This document shows, one piece after another, positions 1 to 25,965 of a stretch of DNA of 64,000 bases. The DNA is taken from contig NC_092565.1 in the NCBI RefSeq assembly GCF_037975245.1, positions 3,627,999 through 3,691,998 of the forward strand. Direction: 5' to 3'. The notes beneath the pieces are model-generated. The model saw nothing but the letters and a program-made list of their open reading frames with translations. It was not told the origin of the DNA and searched no databases. Made by a program: the position numbers and the translations under genes. How positions within the stretch are numbered: the first letter of the stretch is position 1; every line of letters begins with the position of its first letter. Source of the DNA: Apostichopus japonicus. Its lineage: Eukaryota > Echinodermata > Holothuroidea > Aspidochirotida > Stichopodidae.

Positions 1-607
1 TCCCATGTGAAACAAAGTTAAAACCCAACGCAACATGTAGCTGTAAGAATAGACATGTGTGATTTGGCAGTTGGCAAACGTTTGTATGTTTATGACGCAT
101 TTGAAACAAAAACGTCCTCTCATCAGGATGCATTTGGGCAATCTTCCAATCGCGCATGCGCAATACGTTATTATTGGCTGCATGTGCGAATTATTGCCGT
201 ACCAATATCAGGATATTCCGTGGGTATATTGTTTTTGACACCCCGTGGTTTAAAATGCCCTTAGAAGTCAAGTTTATACCGGTGATATGAAAATCTCTGC
301 GGTTTAAGTTATAAAAAGGGTTAGGAACCGGTTAGAACAAGTTAAAACCTGTCGATGGATAAACTAAGACTGGTCTTCACAAACATGCCGAGAACGAAAT
401 TAGTCATATCTTGGCGTTTGCTTTGGGTGCGCAAACGAACATTTTAGGATTGCACTTAATTGGCTCAAAGGTTGTTGAATGATGATAAAATCTGTTTTGG
501 TTTTATAGCAAAACCCGGAGCTAATTATGACAATAAAAATATGGACGGTGTGTACCGGTAACTGATAGAATTGCGTCTAAACGTAATCGTCAAAATAATA
601 TTTTCAG
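1..607. other. Left-edge stretch without a supported gene
   Basis: I see no convincing coding exon here. A near-perfect GCGCATGCGC palindrome lies at 151-162. The stretch ends in an acceptor-like ATTTTCAG at 600-607, just before the exon candidate at 608. Confidence 0.5.
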
Positions 608-736
608 CTGCAGCGGGTGGGGATGGTAGTGTAAACCAGCTCGACCCCAACGACCCCAGAACCACCCCTTCCTTTGTAAAATCCTGGCTCCTTCACTGTT
701 TACAGCGGCAATTACGAGATACATGTAATTACGATT
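608..736 (+). CDS. Candidate internal exon, unknown protein
   Basis: This 129-base block starts right after TTTTCAG and ends before a strong GTAAGTAC donor. Only one frame is open through it (start phase 2 bases, end phase 1). It reads GGDGSVNQLDPNDPRTTPSF near its start and ends in RDTCNYD. Its end phase fits the next candidate at 1953-2047. No family is recognised, and any upstream exon would lie outside the window. The open frame could be chance, but acceptor, donor and phase all agree. Confidence 0.35.
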
Positions 737-926
737 GTAAGTACTTGTTTCGGAATTGTTTCATTTATTTATCTATTTTAACAAAACATTGATAAACAAA
801 GAGCATGTCATTTAAATGCGGAATTTCAAGAGGGACATCATAATCCTCAAATATATAGTTCTATTTAGGGAATGAAGAAGAGAGCCACGATAAGTATATT
901 GTCACGTAAACATCTGCAGTGGTTCT
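737..926. other. Putative intron sequence, nothing seen
   Basis: AT-rich sequence between the exon candidate and the G-rich minisatellite, with no feature. Confidence 0.4.
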
Positions 927-1540
927 GGATAGGGAGGGGTACAAATTAAGGAGGGGTTATATGGAGAGGGGAAAGAGGGGTTATGGAGAGGGTAAGGAGG
1001 GGTTAGCCGGAGAGGGAAATGAGGGGTTAGGCAGAAGGGAAAAAGGGTTAGGGAGATGATAAGGAGGGGTTAGGGAGAGGGAAAAGAGGGGTTAGGGAGA
1101 AGGAGAGAGGGTTAGGGAGAGGGGACTAAAGGGGTTAGGGAGAGGGGAAAGGGGGGTTAGGGAGAGGATAAGCAGGGGTTATGGAGAGGGTAAGAAGGGG
1201 TAAGGAAGAGGGAAGAGAGTGGTTAGGGAGATGGAAAGAGGGTTAGGGAGAGGGGACTAAAGGGGTTAGGAAGAATGGAAAGAGGGGTTAGGGAGAGGAA
1301 CTAGAAGGAATTAGGGAGGGGGGTTAGGGGTAAGGAGAGTGGAAGAGGGGTTAGGAAGAGGGAATGAGGGGTCAGGTAGAGGGGTTAGGGAGAGGGGAAA
1401 GAAGGGCTAGGGAGAGGGTAAGGAGGGGTAGGGAGAGGGGAAAAAAGGGTTAGGGAGAGGGGAAAGAGGGGTTAGAGAGATGGTAAGAATGGGTTGTAGA
1501 GAGGGAAAAGAATGGTTAGGGAGATGGAAAGGAAGGGGGA
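927..1540 (+). repeat. G-rich minisatellite with GGGTTAGGGAGAGG units
   Basis: About 600 bases of degenerate tandem units of roughly 21-23 bases built on GGGTTAGGGAGAGGGGAAA. The plus strand has many runs of three or four G, so it could form G-quadruplexes. The units contain the telomere-like hexamer TTAGGG but always with purine spacers, so this is not a telomere. It would lie in the intron between the two left-edge exon candidates, if those are real. Confidence 0.9.
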
Positions 1541-1952
1541 ATGGTCTTTATATCCCCGCGAAATCCATTGTGCTGAAAAAGTTTATAGAATAGTCGGTAA
1601 ATCAAGAAATGTTATTTTAATCGAATAATTACACATACACTTCATATACGTAATCAGACATTGAATGCAGTAATATAACTAATATATGTGTACAATGTCA
1701 AGTGTCGCAATACATTACATTCCCAAAGCAGGTATCTATCATTGCTTTGATTTTTTACTCTGATTTAACTATGCTTAAAATGTTTTCGTTTGTTTTGTCT
1801 CAAAGGGATGGCCCAAGGGGCGGGGAGGGGGGGATGGGTTAAGTTTTGACTCATGAAAGAGAACATTTCATAAACATCCTAGAGGAATTCACATTCATAC
1901 CTCATCACATTCATATACATAACATTCATACATTCATACTTCTTCTCAACAG

Positions 1953-2047
1953 CAATATTCAAGTTGGAACGGAGTTTTGTAGCAAACGTGAACTTGAAGA
2001 AAACAGGTGGACCTGGACAGCGGGAAAACTGGACAATCCTTTCAAGG
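1953..2047 (+). CDS. Candidate internal exon, unknown protein
   Basis: Follows a good acceptor (TCTTCTCAACAG) and precedes GTAGGA. Joined in phase to 608-736 it reads S-IFKLERSFVANVNLKKTGG and ends TILSR. A second frame is also open and looks protein-like (ENRWTWTAGKLDNPFKG), so the frame is not certain. No later exon of this gene was found in the window. No family is recognised. Confidence 0.35.
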
Positions 2048-3194
2048 GTAGGACTATATTTTTTTGCCTGGTATGGCCTTTCTTAATATTGTGTTTGCAT
2101 AGTTATAACTGCGGAGTTTATTGAATGCGATCAATTTCGTATACGAATCGGTATGCACGAATTCATCGGGGAAATTTACCTTATGATGTAAACAAATTAA
2201 GAGTAAGTTCATAAATGTTTTAAAATGCAAGTATATGCATTCATAAACCCTTCCCACGAAAGGACACGAAAGGACAGAATCGTGAAGAACCAGATTGTAC
2301 CACGGGAACATTTATGTTATACCACGCCCCTTTTTGCACTCTTCATTTTCCAAGGTGTATTAAGAGTAGACTATATTCTTTCCCAATTTTTTTGTCACGA
2401 CTCCCTTCATACTTCCCCAGGCCCCCCACCCAAATTAAAACCCGGGCACTGGGCTGGTTACACCTTTCTCCCTCGCCCTCCCCTACCCTCCCCCCTTTCG
2501 TCAGGACTGTGGTGGGAGCCTGGGAAAACATCACGTGACGTGCAGATTAAGTAAACCTGCAAGAAATAGCTCTGATTCTTTTAAATTGTCTTACTCGAGT
2601 GCAGTCATATGTTATATAAGTGTTAAGGGTTATTATGTATGGCAGGTGGCATTCTGTGTACATTCGCCTCAATCGGAATGAATGTGCGGGTATTTTACCT
2701 CCATGGTGGTTTTCATAGATGGGTGGGGGTACATGTAAAGTGATCACACAAACCAAGAACTTGTAATGCAAAAACAAAGATGTTTTGAAGCGGCATATAT
2801 ACCACTAGAAGTATGTTAGTCTCCAGCGGCTTATGACCTTACCTTTAGGACCCTAGCTCTATGTGGTCCTTGGGTATGTTTCCGTTTTACTTGAGAAAGT
2901 TTAATTAAAATCAACTTGGAAAGTCACGAATCTGCGAATCGTGAGATACTGCAGATAATTAAAATATATATCAAAAATCACAAACAGTGGATTCTCATAA
3001 AATGGCACGAGCTACATGTAAGTCAAATCGTGGAGGTAAAAATTGTTGGCTACTCCAGGAGAGGTTATTCATTGATTAGTAACGGTTGACCTGGCATACT
3101 TTTGTAAGAAAAGTCTCCCAAGATGGAGCTCATGAGCACGAATACCAAATGACTTTCTATCCACTCTCAAACCCGGTCCCCTCATATCGAAACT
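2048..3194. other. Non-coding stretch
   Basis: No supported gene. A C-rich run lies near 2420-2510. Short open frames here lack splice context. Confidence 0.5.
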
Positions 3195-3563
3195 TTAAAA
3201 GTGTGTGAAGACTCGCGCAAAAAGAAACGTCTAATGCCGGTAATCTGACCTAGTTTCGAATGAGGTGTAACAGAAGTGTTAGACACCACCATCGATCCCA
3301 GAAAATACGCACACAGCTTGCTACCGTCGGTAATTAGACACTAGTGTACAGTCAGTACATACAGCTGCGGTCAATACCCACAGTACAGTGTACAGACGAT
3401 ACAGCGTTGGAAATCTCAGGTCCAGCTAAAGATAACAAGGTATCACGTTTCATTACTGTCTGCATTTTGTAGCGACACGAACAAAACGTCACTTGCAAGC
3501 AACGGAAAGTTAACTTTTTCAGATGGCCGCACGCGGTTTGGGGCGAGTCTTCAATGCCTTTAA
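3195..3563. mobile_element. Short inverted-repeat element, copy 1 (MITE-like)
   Basis: A 369-base block that recurs at 13440-13768 with high similarity across its whole length. Both ends carry GAAGACTCGC in inverted orientation, and each end abuts TTAA (3195-3198 and 3560-3563). There is no ORF, so it would be non-autonomous. TTAA flanks are the known target of piggyBac-type transposases, but the inner termini do not look like classical piggyBac ends, so the superfamily is left open. Confidence 0.75.
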
Positions 3564-5935
3564 CTGTATGATCATGACGGTATTACGCCAAATAAAGCAA
3601 CACAAGTCCTTGTTAAAGGATAAAGATACTGCATAAGTTAAAGGTTCTACTGTGTAATGTTTACAGATCTTAGCCATAGGCCGAAAAAAAGCGTTTATAG
3701 GGACGCTAGGCCTAAGATTTCGTGCCCATAAGTCAACTGCCTTCTGTTTACTTTATACGTATACCTTTCCACATCATCGTGCATGTAGCTGGACGTTTTT
3801 AAACTTCAACTCGACTTTATACGAATAGACGCTCAATTACTATCTATTCATACATAGCGCCAACTATTTGTTATAGTTTGTTGCAGTTTTACCAACCTGT
3901 GGAACATCGCTCAAAATAAAATGAGTCACATGAATAAAACCTCCGGGAAGTTTTTGTTCAACAAACGAAGGTTGAATAGAGAGTACGGAATGCCATATGA
4001 ATCACACATTTCCAAAATAATATAAGCATGTCCAATTTTATATGGGCATGCCCAAAATGATATAATTGTGTCGAATATCAATACCTTAATTCTATCGAAT
4101 GATACCTTGGTTGACATGGCCGTATTATAATATTGCACTATATTTCAGTTTTTCAAGCGAATAATTCAGATGATATTAATATAAGACCATCATCTGTTAG
4201 TTTCCTTGTTAATATCCCTCCATAAAGTGAACAGTTCCATCCTATCTGAAGGTGCTGAAAGTATTCTTAATCTATACCAAATCCTCCACAGAGTTTTATT
4301 CAAAATATCGAAAAAGGGTCAGTTTCGATTTCATTTGGGCAGGGAATCCCGACAATCTTTAATAAACACTATTAAGGAGGAGGGGGGGGGGGGTTAAAAG
4401 CTATCCATATCGAGAGCTTTATCCATAGTATGAAATGTACGTGGGTAAGGCGCTACTGTAGTTAACACTTTGGCCAGTGGAAATACTCTTTTGTGGATAT
4501 ATTTGTCACCTCTTGGGAAAAGAACTTATTTTCCATTGTAATTTTAAAAATTAAGACGTAAACAATATTCCTAATACATTTATAAGACAGGTAGCCTAAG
4601 CCTGGAGTATGGTGGCATACGGTGAACCTATCTATTCGTTTGGACACCAGATTATTTGGTATAATTCGCAGATTCTTATTAACAAGAAAACAATATTCCA
4701 TAAAGAATTGTTTGACAGGGAAGTGGCATATGTGGGGGACCTGCTCGATAGCAATGGTAACCCCTAAGATATGACCCGGTTTATCATAAGATACAACCTG
4801 CCAAAGAATCCCTTTCACTGTTTACTGGGGTCTAATCAAATGCAACCCAAGCAAACTGGAGGCAAACTAATTGTGCGTAGTTTGAAATAAGGCCTGATTT
4901 GAAATGTCAAGGACATCTTGCTGATCAGAGCTATAAAGGCCTCCTCTTTGTCCCAGTTTTGCTACTCTATTTTCTTTAAAAAAATTGCTTGTAGACCCAC
5001 GGAGCTAAAGAAAATGGTTTACGCGTTCGAAAATATTTCAGACAGAGAATGGCAAAAAAATAGTCTCACTCTCTTTCACAAATTCTCACGAGCCCAAACT
5101 ACAGTGCTTTCAATATAGATTCCTTCCCAGAATTTTACCAACAAACATGTTGCTTGTTTTAATGAGGAAGACGAATTCCCCGCACTGTACGTTTTGTTGT
5201 ATTGAAGAGGAGATGCTAGAATAAAGTATTTATTGTGGATCTTTAGTTATTGTAGTGCGCGTGCGCGCTACAATATTGGCATTACTGGCCAAGTGAACGA
5301 GACCTATATGACTGGACTTTGAAACTTAAAGTTTCATATTATCTCTGTATATTTGCAGTTTCCGAGGCTAGCTGGGTAGCCAACTTATTCTGAGCCTGTC
5401 ACGCCGCTCACAAGTGCCCTCGCTTTGTAGGTTCCTGCATGACTAAATTCCCCGGTGTGTTGTCCGCCCAAAATATAGCACCATGAACAACCGAAAAGTT
5501 CTTCCTTACACTGCAAGCACTCCACGCGACTACGATACTGCGCATTTGCAGGCAAATGCAGTTCTAGTTCAACTGCGAAATTTATTCTGAACGCAGAAGG
5601 TAGATTCTTATATAACAATTGTTATTCTATAAGAGAGATGTATTTTTTGGTTATGGGAATTTCCATTGTCACCCGTTAAATTTTCTTTTAATATATATGA
5701 AATACTATATTAATGTTTGTAAAGTAAAGAACGAAAAAAAACCCAATAGAGGATTTTTGTCTTCATAAATTTAAGTTCGCTGTTCAAGTGGAGAAGAATA
5801 ATTGTTATAAACAGAGGAAACCCAAAAAACAAGGTGTACCTTATCCAGAACTGAGAAATGCATTTATCAATTGTGTTGAACTTTTCATTTAATTTAAGAT
5901 GAAGTGGTTGATTTCGTTACGTTGTTAATATCTGT
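3564..5935. other. Non-coding stretch
   Basis: No supported gene. There is a G run at 4380-4395 and an alternating GC near-palindrome at 5254-5272 (TAGTGCGCGTGCGCGCTA). The minus-strand open frames near 4462-4818 and 5385-5618 have no splice or homology support. Confidence 0.5.
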
Positions 5936-5936
5936 A

Positions 5937-6075
5937 ACAGGGGCGTATCTAGGATTTTCTAACCCGGGGTGCGCGAATTACTATCTAAGCGGAGCGCCAC
6001 CATTGGTTGGCGCGCAGCGTACAAGAAAATTTTGGGTTTTTATACCCTCCAGATCACCGGAAATGGCACTTCTCG
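5937..6075 (+). mobile_element. Fragment of the GGCGTAGCC-ended element family
   Basis: Begins CAGGGGCGTATCTAGG, like the left end of the fuller copy at 55461-55747. Its internal block (CTAAGCGGAGCG ... TTGGCG ... GCGTACAAGAAAATTTTGG ... GGAAATGGCACTTC) matches that copy in inverse orientation. No coding capacity is seen. Confidence 0.65.
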
Positions 6076-6762
6076 GGCTTGAAATGACCAACCAGATGTA
6101 CACTTTTGCATGAGAACCAAGAATTTCCCCCCATTTTTTTTTCATCCATAACTTCTTTGAAGATTGTCACCAGTCACACATCATGTTCGACCTCATCGCA
6201 TCTCCTGTGGATCATTGCTTTTTGTAGGTGTTTTTACGTCGCGGCCCACAATACCCGTAAGCCCCACTTTTCAAGGTTTTAACTCCTATTATTTGTTCAG
6301 AATTTGAAAATTCACAATTCCCGTGAATAAATACACTTCAAAACATACCCATAATGTTGCACAAAATTTCATCTATGGACAACCAATATAGAAAAACCTC
6401 CTTCAACCCCTAACAGACCGGTCAAAATTGCACGAGTAGAGGGAAGTATGATGAAGAATGGTGGTCAGGGAATTTTCGAAACTTCAGACACAGTTAATTT
6501 ATTGGTATACAAATATTAAAACCTCTTATAACGGCTACTATAAAACTTCGTTGAGGAAATGAAAACTACCATATATTTCCTCAGCCGAACACTACACACA
6601 TCTACAGTTTGGAGGTTGTTGTTTCCGGAACGCCATTTTCATGCTCACTGATATGATGTCATATCTGTTGTTTCCTTAAAAAATTCGAATAATTGAAATG
6701 AGACTGAAATAAATATCTATTATCTGTTTATTATGTAATGCCCCACATTCTTGCTCCACCAG

Positions 6763-6990
6763 TGGCGTAACGATGAGCCTGGGGGGCTCCTGGCCCAAAG
6801 GGGCCCCCTATCAGGAGGTTCAAGCAAGGGCGTCCGCAGAAATGTTTACAAGGGGGGGGGGGTCCGTAGGTCATATAGGTGTAACATAGTACTTGGTACT
6901 ATCTAAGCGGAGCGCCACCATCGGTTGGCGCGGAGCTTACGACGATTTTTTGGGCCAAAAAATACTCCTAGATCGTCGGAAAAGACACCT
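6763..6990 (+). mobile_element. Degenerate GGCGTAAC-type repeat plus second core fragment
   Basis: Starts CCAGTGGCGTAACGATG, followed by G and C blocks (GGGGGGCTCC, AAAGGGGCCCC). From 6897 it carries another copy of the CTAAGCGGAGCGCCACCAT core seen at 5980. Related GGCGTAAC-type blocks occur near 7690-7780 (inverted) and 23690-24010. Confidence 0.55.
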
Positions 6991-7685
6991 CCCGTTCAAG
7001 TTGCATTTACACATCGGTTATTTTGAGATCTGATGTCTTAGGATTTGACTTTCAATAATTTCAGTAATGCATTATGTCCGTATGCAATGAACATAACTAG
7101 AGAGCTGTTAGTTGGGGGAAATCATTGAAATGTCATATGCTTAACTATTTTTCTTATATTTTTTTTGGATTTTCCAGGACGGGGGGGGGGGGGGGAATAA
7201 TTGAGACTTCTGTACAAATACAGTAATCAAACCTAAGCATAGGCCTAATTTCGACTGAAACTTTGTTTCCATCTAAGCCTAATTTCCTGTGCTTTTTTAC
7301 TTACCAGAAACACCGAAGGTATCTTTATTCTTACCTTTTATTATTATATTTATATGAAAGCCCTGTCTTCTTTTTCAAATGAACGCAGTTTCAAGTCTGT
7401 TGGGTTTGGGGTTATTGTTTTACAATTTTTCAAAAAAATTCCAAAAAAAGTCCCGATGTTGTGCTCAGTACAACATTGGCTGGAATTGGGTTTTAAATTA
7501 TATACTTTGTTTTCATTATCATAATAAATAACACAACTAGCTCGATACAGACATTAATACCCAATGAGCCCATGATCATGATGTCCGTATTCCGTATCAC
7601 GTGAAAATATGTATATTGTCTTGTTCAGTCTTGCATGAGTTTTTCTTTCACAGTTAAACGGGCCCTGCCTATCCAAAAATGTACC
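6991..7685. other. Non-coding stretch with homopolymers
   Basis: Contains a 15-base G run near 7180-7195. No gene is supported. Confidence 0.5.
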
Positions 7686-7689
7686 CCTT

Positions 7690-7785
7690 TTCTGTGCATC
7701 AGTATAGGGGGCCCTTTTGGTCGGGGCCACCGGCTCAGCACGGTCCGAGCCCATAGGAGTTACGCTATAATTTGCCCCACATTCT
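7690..7785 (-). repeat. GGCGTAAC-type repeat fragment, inverted
   Basis: On the minus strand it reads GCGTAACTCCTATGGGCTC and then GGCCCCGACC and AAAGGGCCCCC blocks, matching the plus-strand repeat at 6763. It is a degenerate dispersed repeat. Confidence 0.45.
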
Positions 7786-8084
7786 TTCATTTCCCGAAAG
7801 ACGCACAGTTTCAAGTTCATTATACACTGAAGGCTTCGATTCTCTATTTGCCTTCAGTTTAGGGAAGATCTTGGGATTTTCATCCCTAGATATCGCTGGA
7901 TATTGCTAGATATCCATACAGTAGAGTGCCCTTGGGATTTCTTGGATTTTTCGGGGCCTGATCTTGGGAAATTGAAAAGTCGGGAGTGATCACACTCCAT
8001 GTAGGTCAGCGCACGACCTCTATAGACGTCACTAATACGCAACCCGATCACTTGTTATCGATGAAGTGGTGTGTTGCCGGATTT

Positions 8085-8250
8085 TTCTACTCCCTCCTTC
8101 CTCTCCTTTTTCTCTCTTTCTTCACTTTCTTTTCCCTTTCTTCCTCTCCTTCCTCCTCTTCTTCCCTCTCTTTTTTCCCTTTTTTCCTCCCCTCTTTTTC
8201 TTACCCGGGGGGCGCGCGCCCCCAACGCCCCCCGGATACGCGCCTGTGTA
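8085..8250 (+). repeat. Pyrimidine tract next to a GC-rich element end
   Basis: About 115 bases of almost pure C and T (TTCCTCT-type units) give spurious open frames in several phases. They are followed by CCCGGGGGGCGCGCGCCCCC and by ACGCGCCTG at 8236-8244. The inverse of that end (CAGGCGCGTATCC) matches the terminus of the element family at 5937 and 55461. Confidence 0.7.
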
Positions 8251-11200
8251 AAATGTAGGAAATTGAAATAAAACTGGAGGAAGAAGAAAAATATATACAT
8301 GTTTGGGGAAATTAGAAAAATTCAAAAATACGACTTTTGCTATATTTTTTTAACTTGGCTGACCAAGAGTACAGCCTAAATATTCAAAGTAACGAATGGA
8401 CATTTTCTGCAGGTTAATGTCTTATGCTTGATATTTACAACATAGCAATTGCATGAGTATACTGGAGGATATGCTGGGCAGGCGGACAGTGCATTGTGGG
8501 AAATGTACCGTTTGGTGATGCATTCTATTTCTATAGGCCTATTTCACACAAAAAATTGAAAAATAGTGAGAGAAGAAATAATATTTTTGTGCATTATATA
8601 TATCGCATTTTGTTGATACGTTTTGAACAAAAGGTTTTGAAGGCCCAAACTGTACACATTTTTCGTTTTGACGTAGTTCTTTTACAGATTAATTAAATGT
8701 ATAGGCGTATACTGTTTGACTTATGCTTTTTTTTTAATCAATAAAATATTAAAACAACCTGATGTGAATGGCAAACGAGGAACTCGAAAAAAAAAACAAA
8801 TCTAGCCTACAAATGAAATTGGAAACATTTTCCAATTTCCGCCTCACTTTACCATAAGACGACACATTACATGATATGACATAAGTGCAGCCATTCGACT
8901 GGCAAGACCGGGAGGCTGCAGGAGTCAGTCTGAGAAGCTTTCGACCATTTTCGAAACATCATCAAAACGTGACCAGCTCTCTGGTTGCCGCCACATCCAT
9001 GACGCGATCTACGTCACATGGCAACACGCATGATCAAATTGTCGTCTGGTAAAAGTGGCAAAACTGGTTTCTACCGCTAGTGAAAGGTGTAGTATATGAA
9101 GACAGGTAAATGATGGCACGAACGTAGGAAAATCTCTGCTAGCAACTGCATGCGTTTACGCATGCGCAGTGTCACGTATTATATGACGAATTGACTCGAG
9201 TTTCCGGTCGAGTGATCAAGTCATTACGCAAACGCATTAAGTGGTACACGTAACTATGGAAACGTTCAGGTGCCCTCAAAATGTAATGATATTTCTGTAG
9301 GCAACATGTAGTATAGGAATATTTAACAAAATGATTAATTATGCAGATAATAGGTAATAATAACAATTTGCAACAAAATGAAAAAATCCCATAAGTGAGC
9401 AATTCAACATGTTACTGCGAGATTACAATATGATTATTTGTCAAGTGTGCTCAATTAAAAAAAATTGCAGCAAAATCAAACAAAATTGACCACTTCACAT
9501 ATTTTCGCCAATTCAACATATTTGCAAAAAAAATTAAAAATGCTGAAGTACGCTCAGAAAAGTTATCATTTCGACAATTTGCAGTATTATAATAAATTTA
9601 TCACTTAATTACAATCTCGTCATGCAATTTAACAATTTGTCAAGAAAATGTAATTAATATCCCATGAGAATGTCATCTTTTCAACGATTTAGTAGTAAAA
9701 TGATGCATTGCAGTAAAATTGCAGAGTAATTTCTTAACATGCACAAAACTAAACCAAAGTGCAACTTACATAACTTAAATTACTGATTACTACTCTTCGA
9801 GATGCTATTAAACCACTCTTTATACCTACTTCGTTTCATACCCTACATTTATTGTAAAATCAAGTGTTATAGTCGAGTAGTTAGTTAATCCTAGCACTGG
9901 GGCACTGAGAGAAGGCGGGTTCTGACTTAATCTGCTTAATCATGGTTTTTATTATACTTGTAGAAGTCCTTGGTTTATCCATCTAAATTGGTCCGCTCCC
10001 AAAGTAGTGAAGGAAAGGCCAACAAAATGAAAACAAACTGTAAATTGGAGAGCCGTTTCGACGTAAAACGTTTCCCCTGTGCATGTAATGTTGGCTTTTC
10101 CAACATGTTTATATGGTTGCCTATATAGCCTCGTAATGTATAGGTGCCTCTTGGGCTGATATTATATTATAATGATGTATCATTATTACTATTCTCTATT
10201 TCAGAATATTTCTCCAGAAGTGTATAGTTATGTAATGCCACAACTGTTGAGTAGAATCTTTATCTTATCTTTTATTGCGATGTTTTCAATATATGTTTTA
10301 CATATCTATATATGTCTTCATACATAGGGTGACATCAACAAAACAATATTAATATTAAATTAAAGACACATAACACAGAGATACATTTTTTTAATTTTGC
10401 AGGGGGGAAATGGTGTAGGCCAGCCATATACATACTACCGTATACGACATATTCAGACTGGTATAGACATGCCCTATCAAACCAGTGCCAATAACAAGTA
10501 TACCTTAATTGCAGGATTTGTGTAGATTTTTGTTGTTGTTTATTTTTGGTTTCTAGTCTCTTCCAGGACAACGCAGTTCACTGTGTAGAATAATTCAGTA
10601 CTTAATCTTACTTTAAACGATCTTCGATGGGCTTTATCAAGCTACCGACCAAAGGCAAACAGCTGTACTCTAATCTCATAGATATCTCGTATAGACATGC
10701 CCTATTATTTCGATTTATTAACATTAAGATCACCAGCAACTGTGTTATGTATAGTAATATATAGGCCAATATACAATATTTCGGCTGATTTAGTACACAA
10801 TGAAGATGATTATTTATACTTTTCTCATAATTGACAAAATGCACAGTAAACACCTCCTCTCCCCTTCACCCACCCACCCCACCCATTTCCCCGTACCTTC
10901 TAATCATTTTCTTCCGTTATGGTTGGTAGTGCTCGACCAGATCAGATTAAATATTAAGATTTGTTTTCATATTATAAACTAATACAAATTGAGTGTTTCA
11001 AATTGACACAACAGCTGTTTTGAATTCTATTGGCAACCGGGGTGGGTGGGGGGGGGTTGCAAATACGTGGGGGTGTTATTGCCCCCACCCGTAGCTACGC
11101 CACTACACGTATAATTTATGTATTATTTTTGTATAGATATATGCCTTAATAAGTGCTATTAGAAAAGCCAAACACACAAATCTCTTAGCCAATATTAATA

Positions 11201-11334
11201 CACAGATAGAATGAATACACATGCATCGTAGAGTGTTTGTGTTTGTATAGTCCAGGATAAAGTTACCTTGTGTATACATATCCTGTATCCCGTTAATTTT
11301 CCTGGTTAAACTCTGGTGTGTGTGTGTATGTATT
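8251..11334. other. AT-rich intergenic stretch left of the transporter
   Basis: No gene is supported. At 11041-11105 another GC-rich element end is visible, with a G run and then GTAGCTACGCCACTA. A short GT run (11313-11328) lies just downstream of the transporter stop codon on the minus strand. I could not identify its polyadenylation signal. Confidence 0.5.
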
Positions 11335-24926
<13,592 letters not shown>

Positions 24927-25708
24927 AATGTAGTTACTTGGCAAAGTTGACCGCTGATGTAGAAAAGATGGCACCGTTCAATAGTACCTCTGAATGTATA
25001 TACTACATAACCCTCCTATCTCTCCGACGACGTTGACGCAATGAAATGAAAACCTACATAGCATTAGACGGCCGAGTTCTATGAAAGCATGTTTAGTCTT
25101 CTTATGCAATCTAATTTGATTTGGTATCGTAAAACGGATAACCCATAGTAGCCTGCCATACGCACCGTCAAATAACAGCGTTTCAACCGAAGACACATGT
25201 CTCTGATTTTCGTAATCGTTAGGGTAAATCTTGCCTCAACTCGTAAACAAACAAAAAACTCAACCGCGAGCAATAGCCTATACTTAATGTAATATGTGCT
25301 CTATGTCTGTATTGCTTTATATCAAATCGTTGAAATAACATATCATTAGACAGTGTAGGACCTTCCATATTCATGATTGAAGAATACATGAGTAAACATA
25401 TACAAGCATAAAACTCGATGATGATAGTGAAAAGACTCAAAAGAAGGTCAGTCAGATATTTCGACCGTGGAGAGGAGACCATCGATTACTTTAATTGTTG
25501 TATGGTAGTTGTATATGTCGTGCTACTTCACCCCACCCCCCTACCCCGATGGGAGCGCACATCCCCGTTTTTCGAGGGCTGTCTCCTGCACTTATCGGGA
25601 GCCGTTTCGGGAGACCTTCCTTCTGGTGGCCGAAGGCACCCGTTTATCGGAGGCTGCCTACACGTACACACTATGGATTCTAGCGCTCCCGTTTGTACGA
25701 GACGTCAC

Positions 25709-25880
25709 ATTACCAAACCAACGATAGTTGCAAGACCTGCCAATGCATTTAATATCCAGAATATACTTTCCTCGTCACGGTCAAGCGGCACCCAAACAAA
25801 AGCGGGCATGTAAGATGTATCTAGAAGATACCATGCATCGGAGCCAAGGTCCTTCAAGATGAAAGAGATAGGAGATAAAA
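25709..25880 (-). CDS. Orphan exon-like ORF, unknown
   Basis: On the minus strand a strong pyrimidine tract (25850-25895) leads to CTTGAAG and then an open frame with DLGSDAWYLLDTSYMP, VPLDRDEESIFW and NALAGLATIVG, followed shortly by a stop or a GTAATG donor-like site. The composition looks coding and hydrophobic, but no partner exon was found. It could be a gene remnant or an exon of an unrecognised membrane protein. Confidence 0.25.
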
Positions 25881-25965
25881 AAAACAATCAAAATCCTTAT
25901 TGGAGACTTTTGTATTACTAAAAAAACAAAAAGAAACTTTTAGCAAACTGCGTATCCACTAGAGA

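Noticed and set aside
927..1540. True telomere or chromosome end
   Set aside because: TTAGGG never occurs in uninterrupted tandem; units are separated by AGAGGGGAAA-type spacers and unique sequence follows.
8930..8970. Third hairpin with CGAAACATC
   Set aside because: The stem is weak and the GAAAC motif is altered, so I do not group it with the modules at 22046 and 25966.
25418..25813. 131-codon plus-strand frame
   Set aside because: Crosses a CpG-rich block and overlaps a better minus-strand exon candidate; no splice sites or recognisable family.
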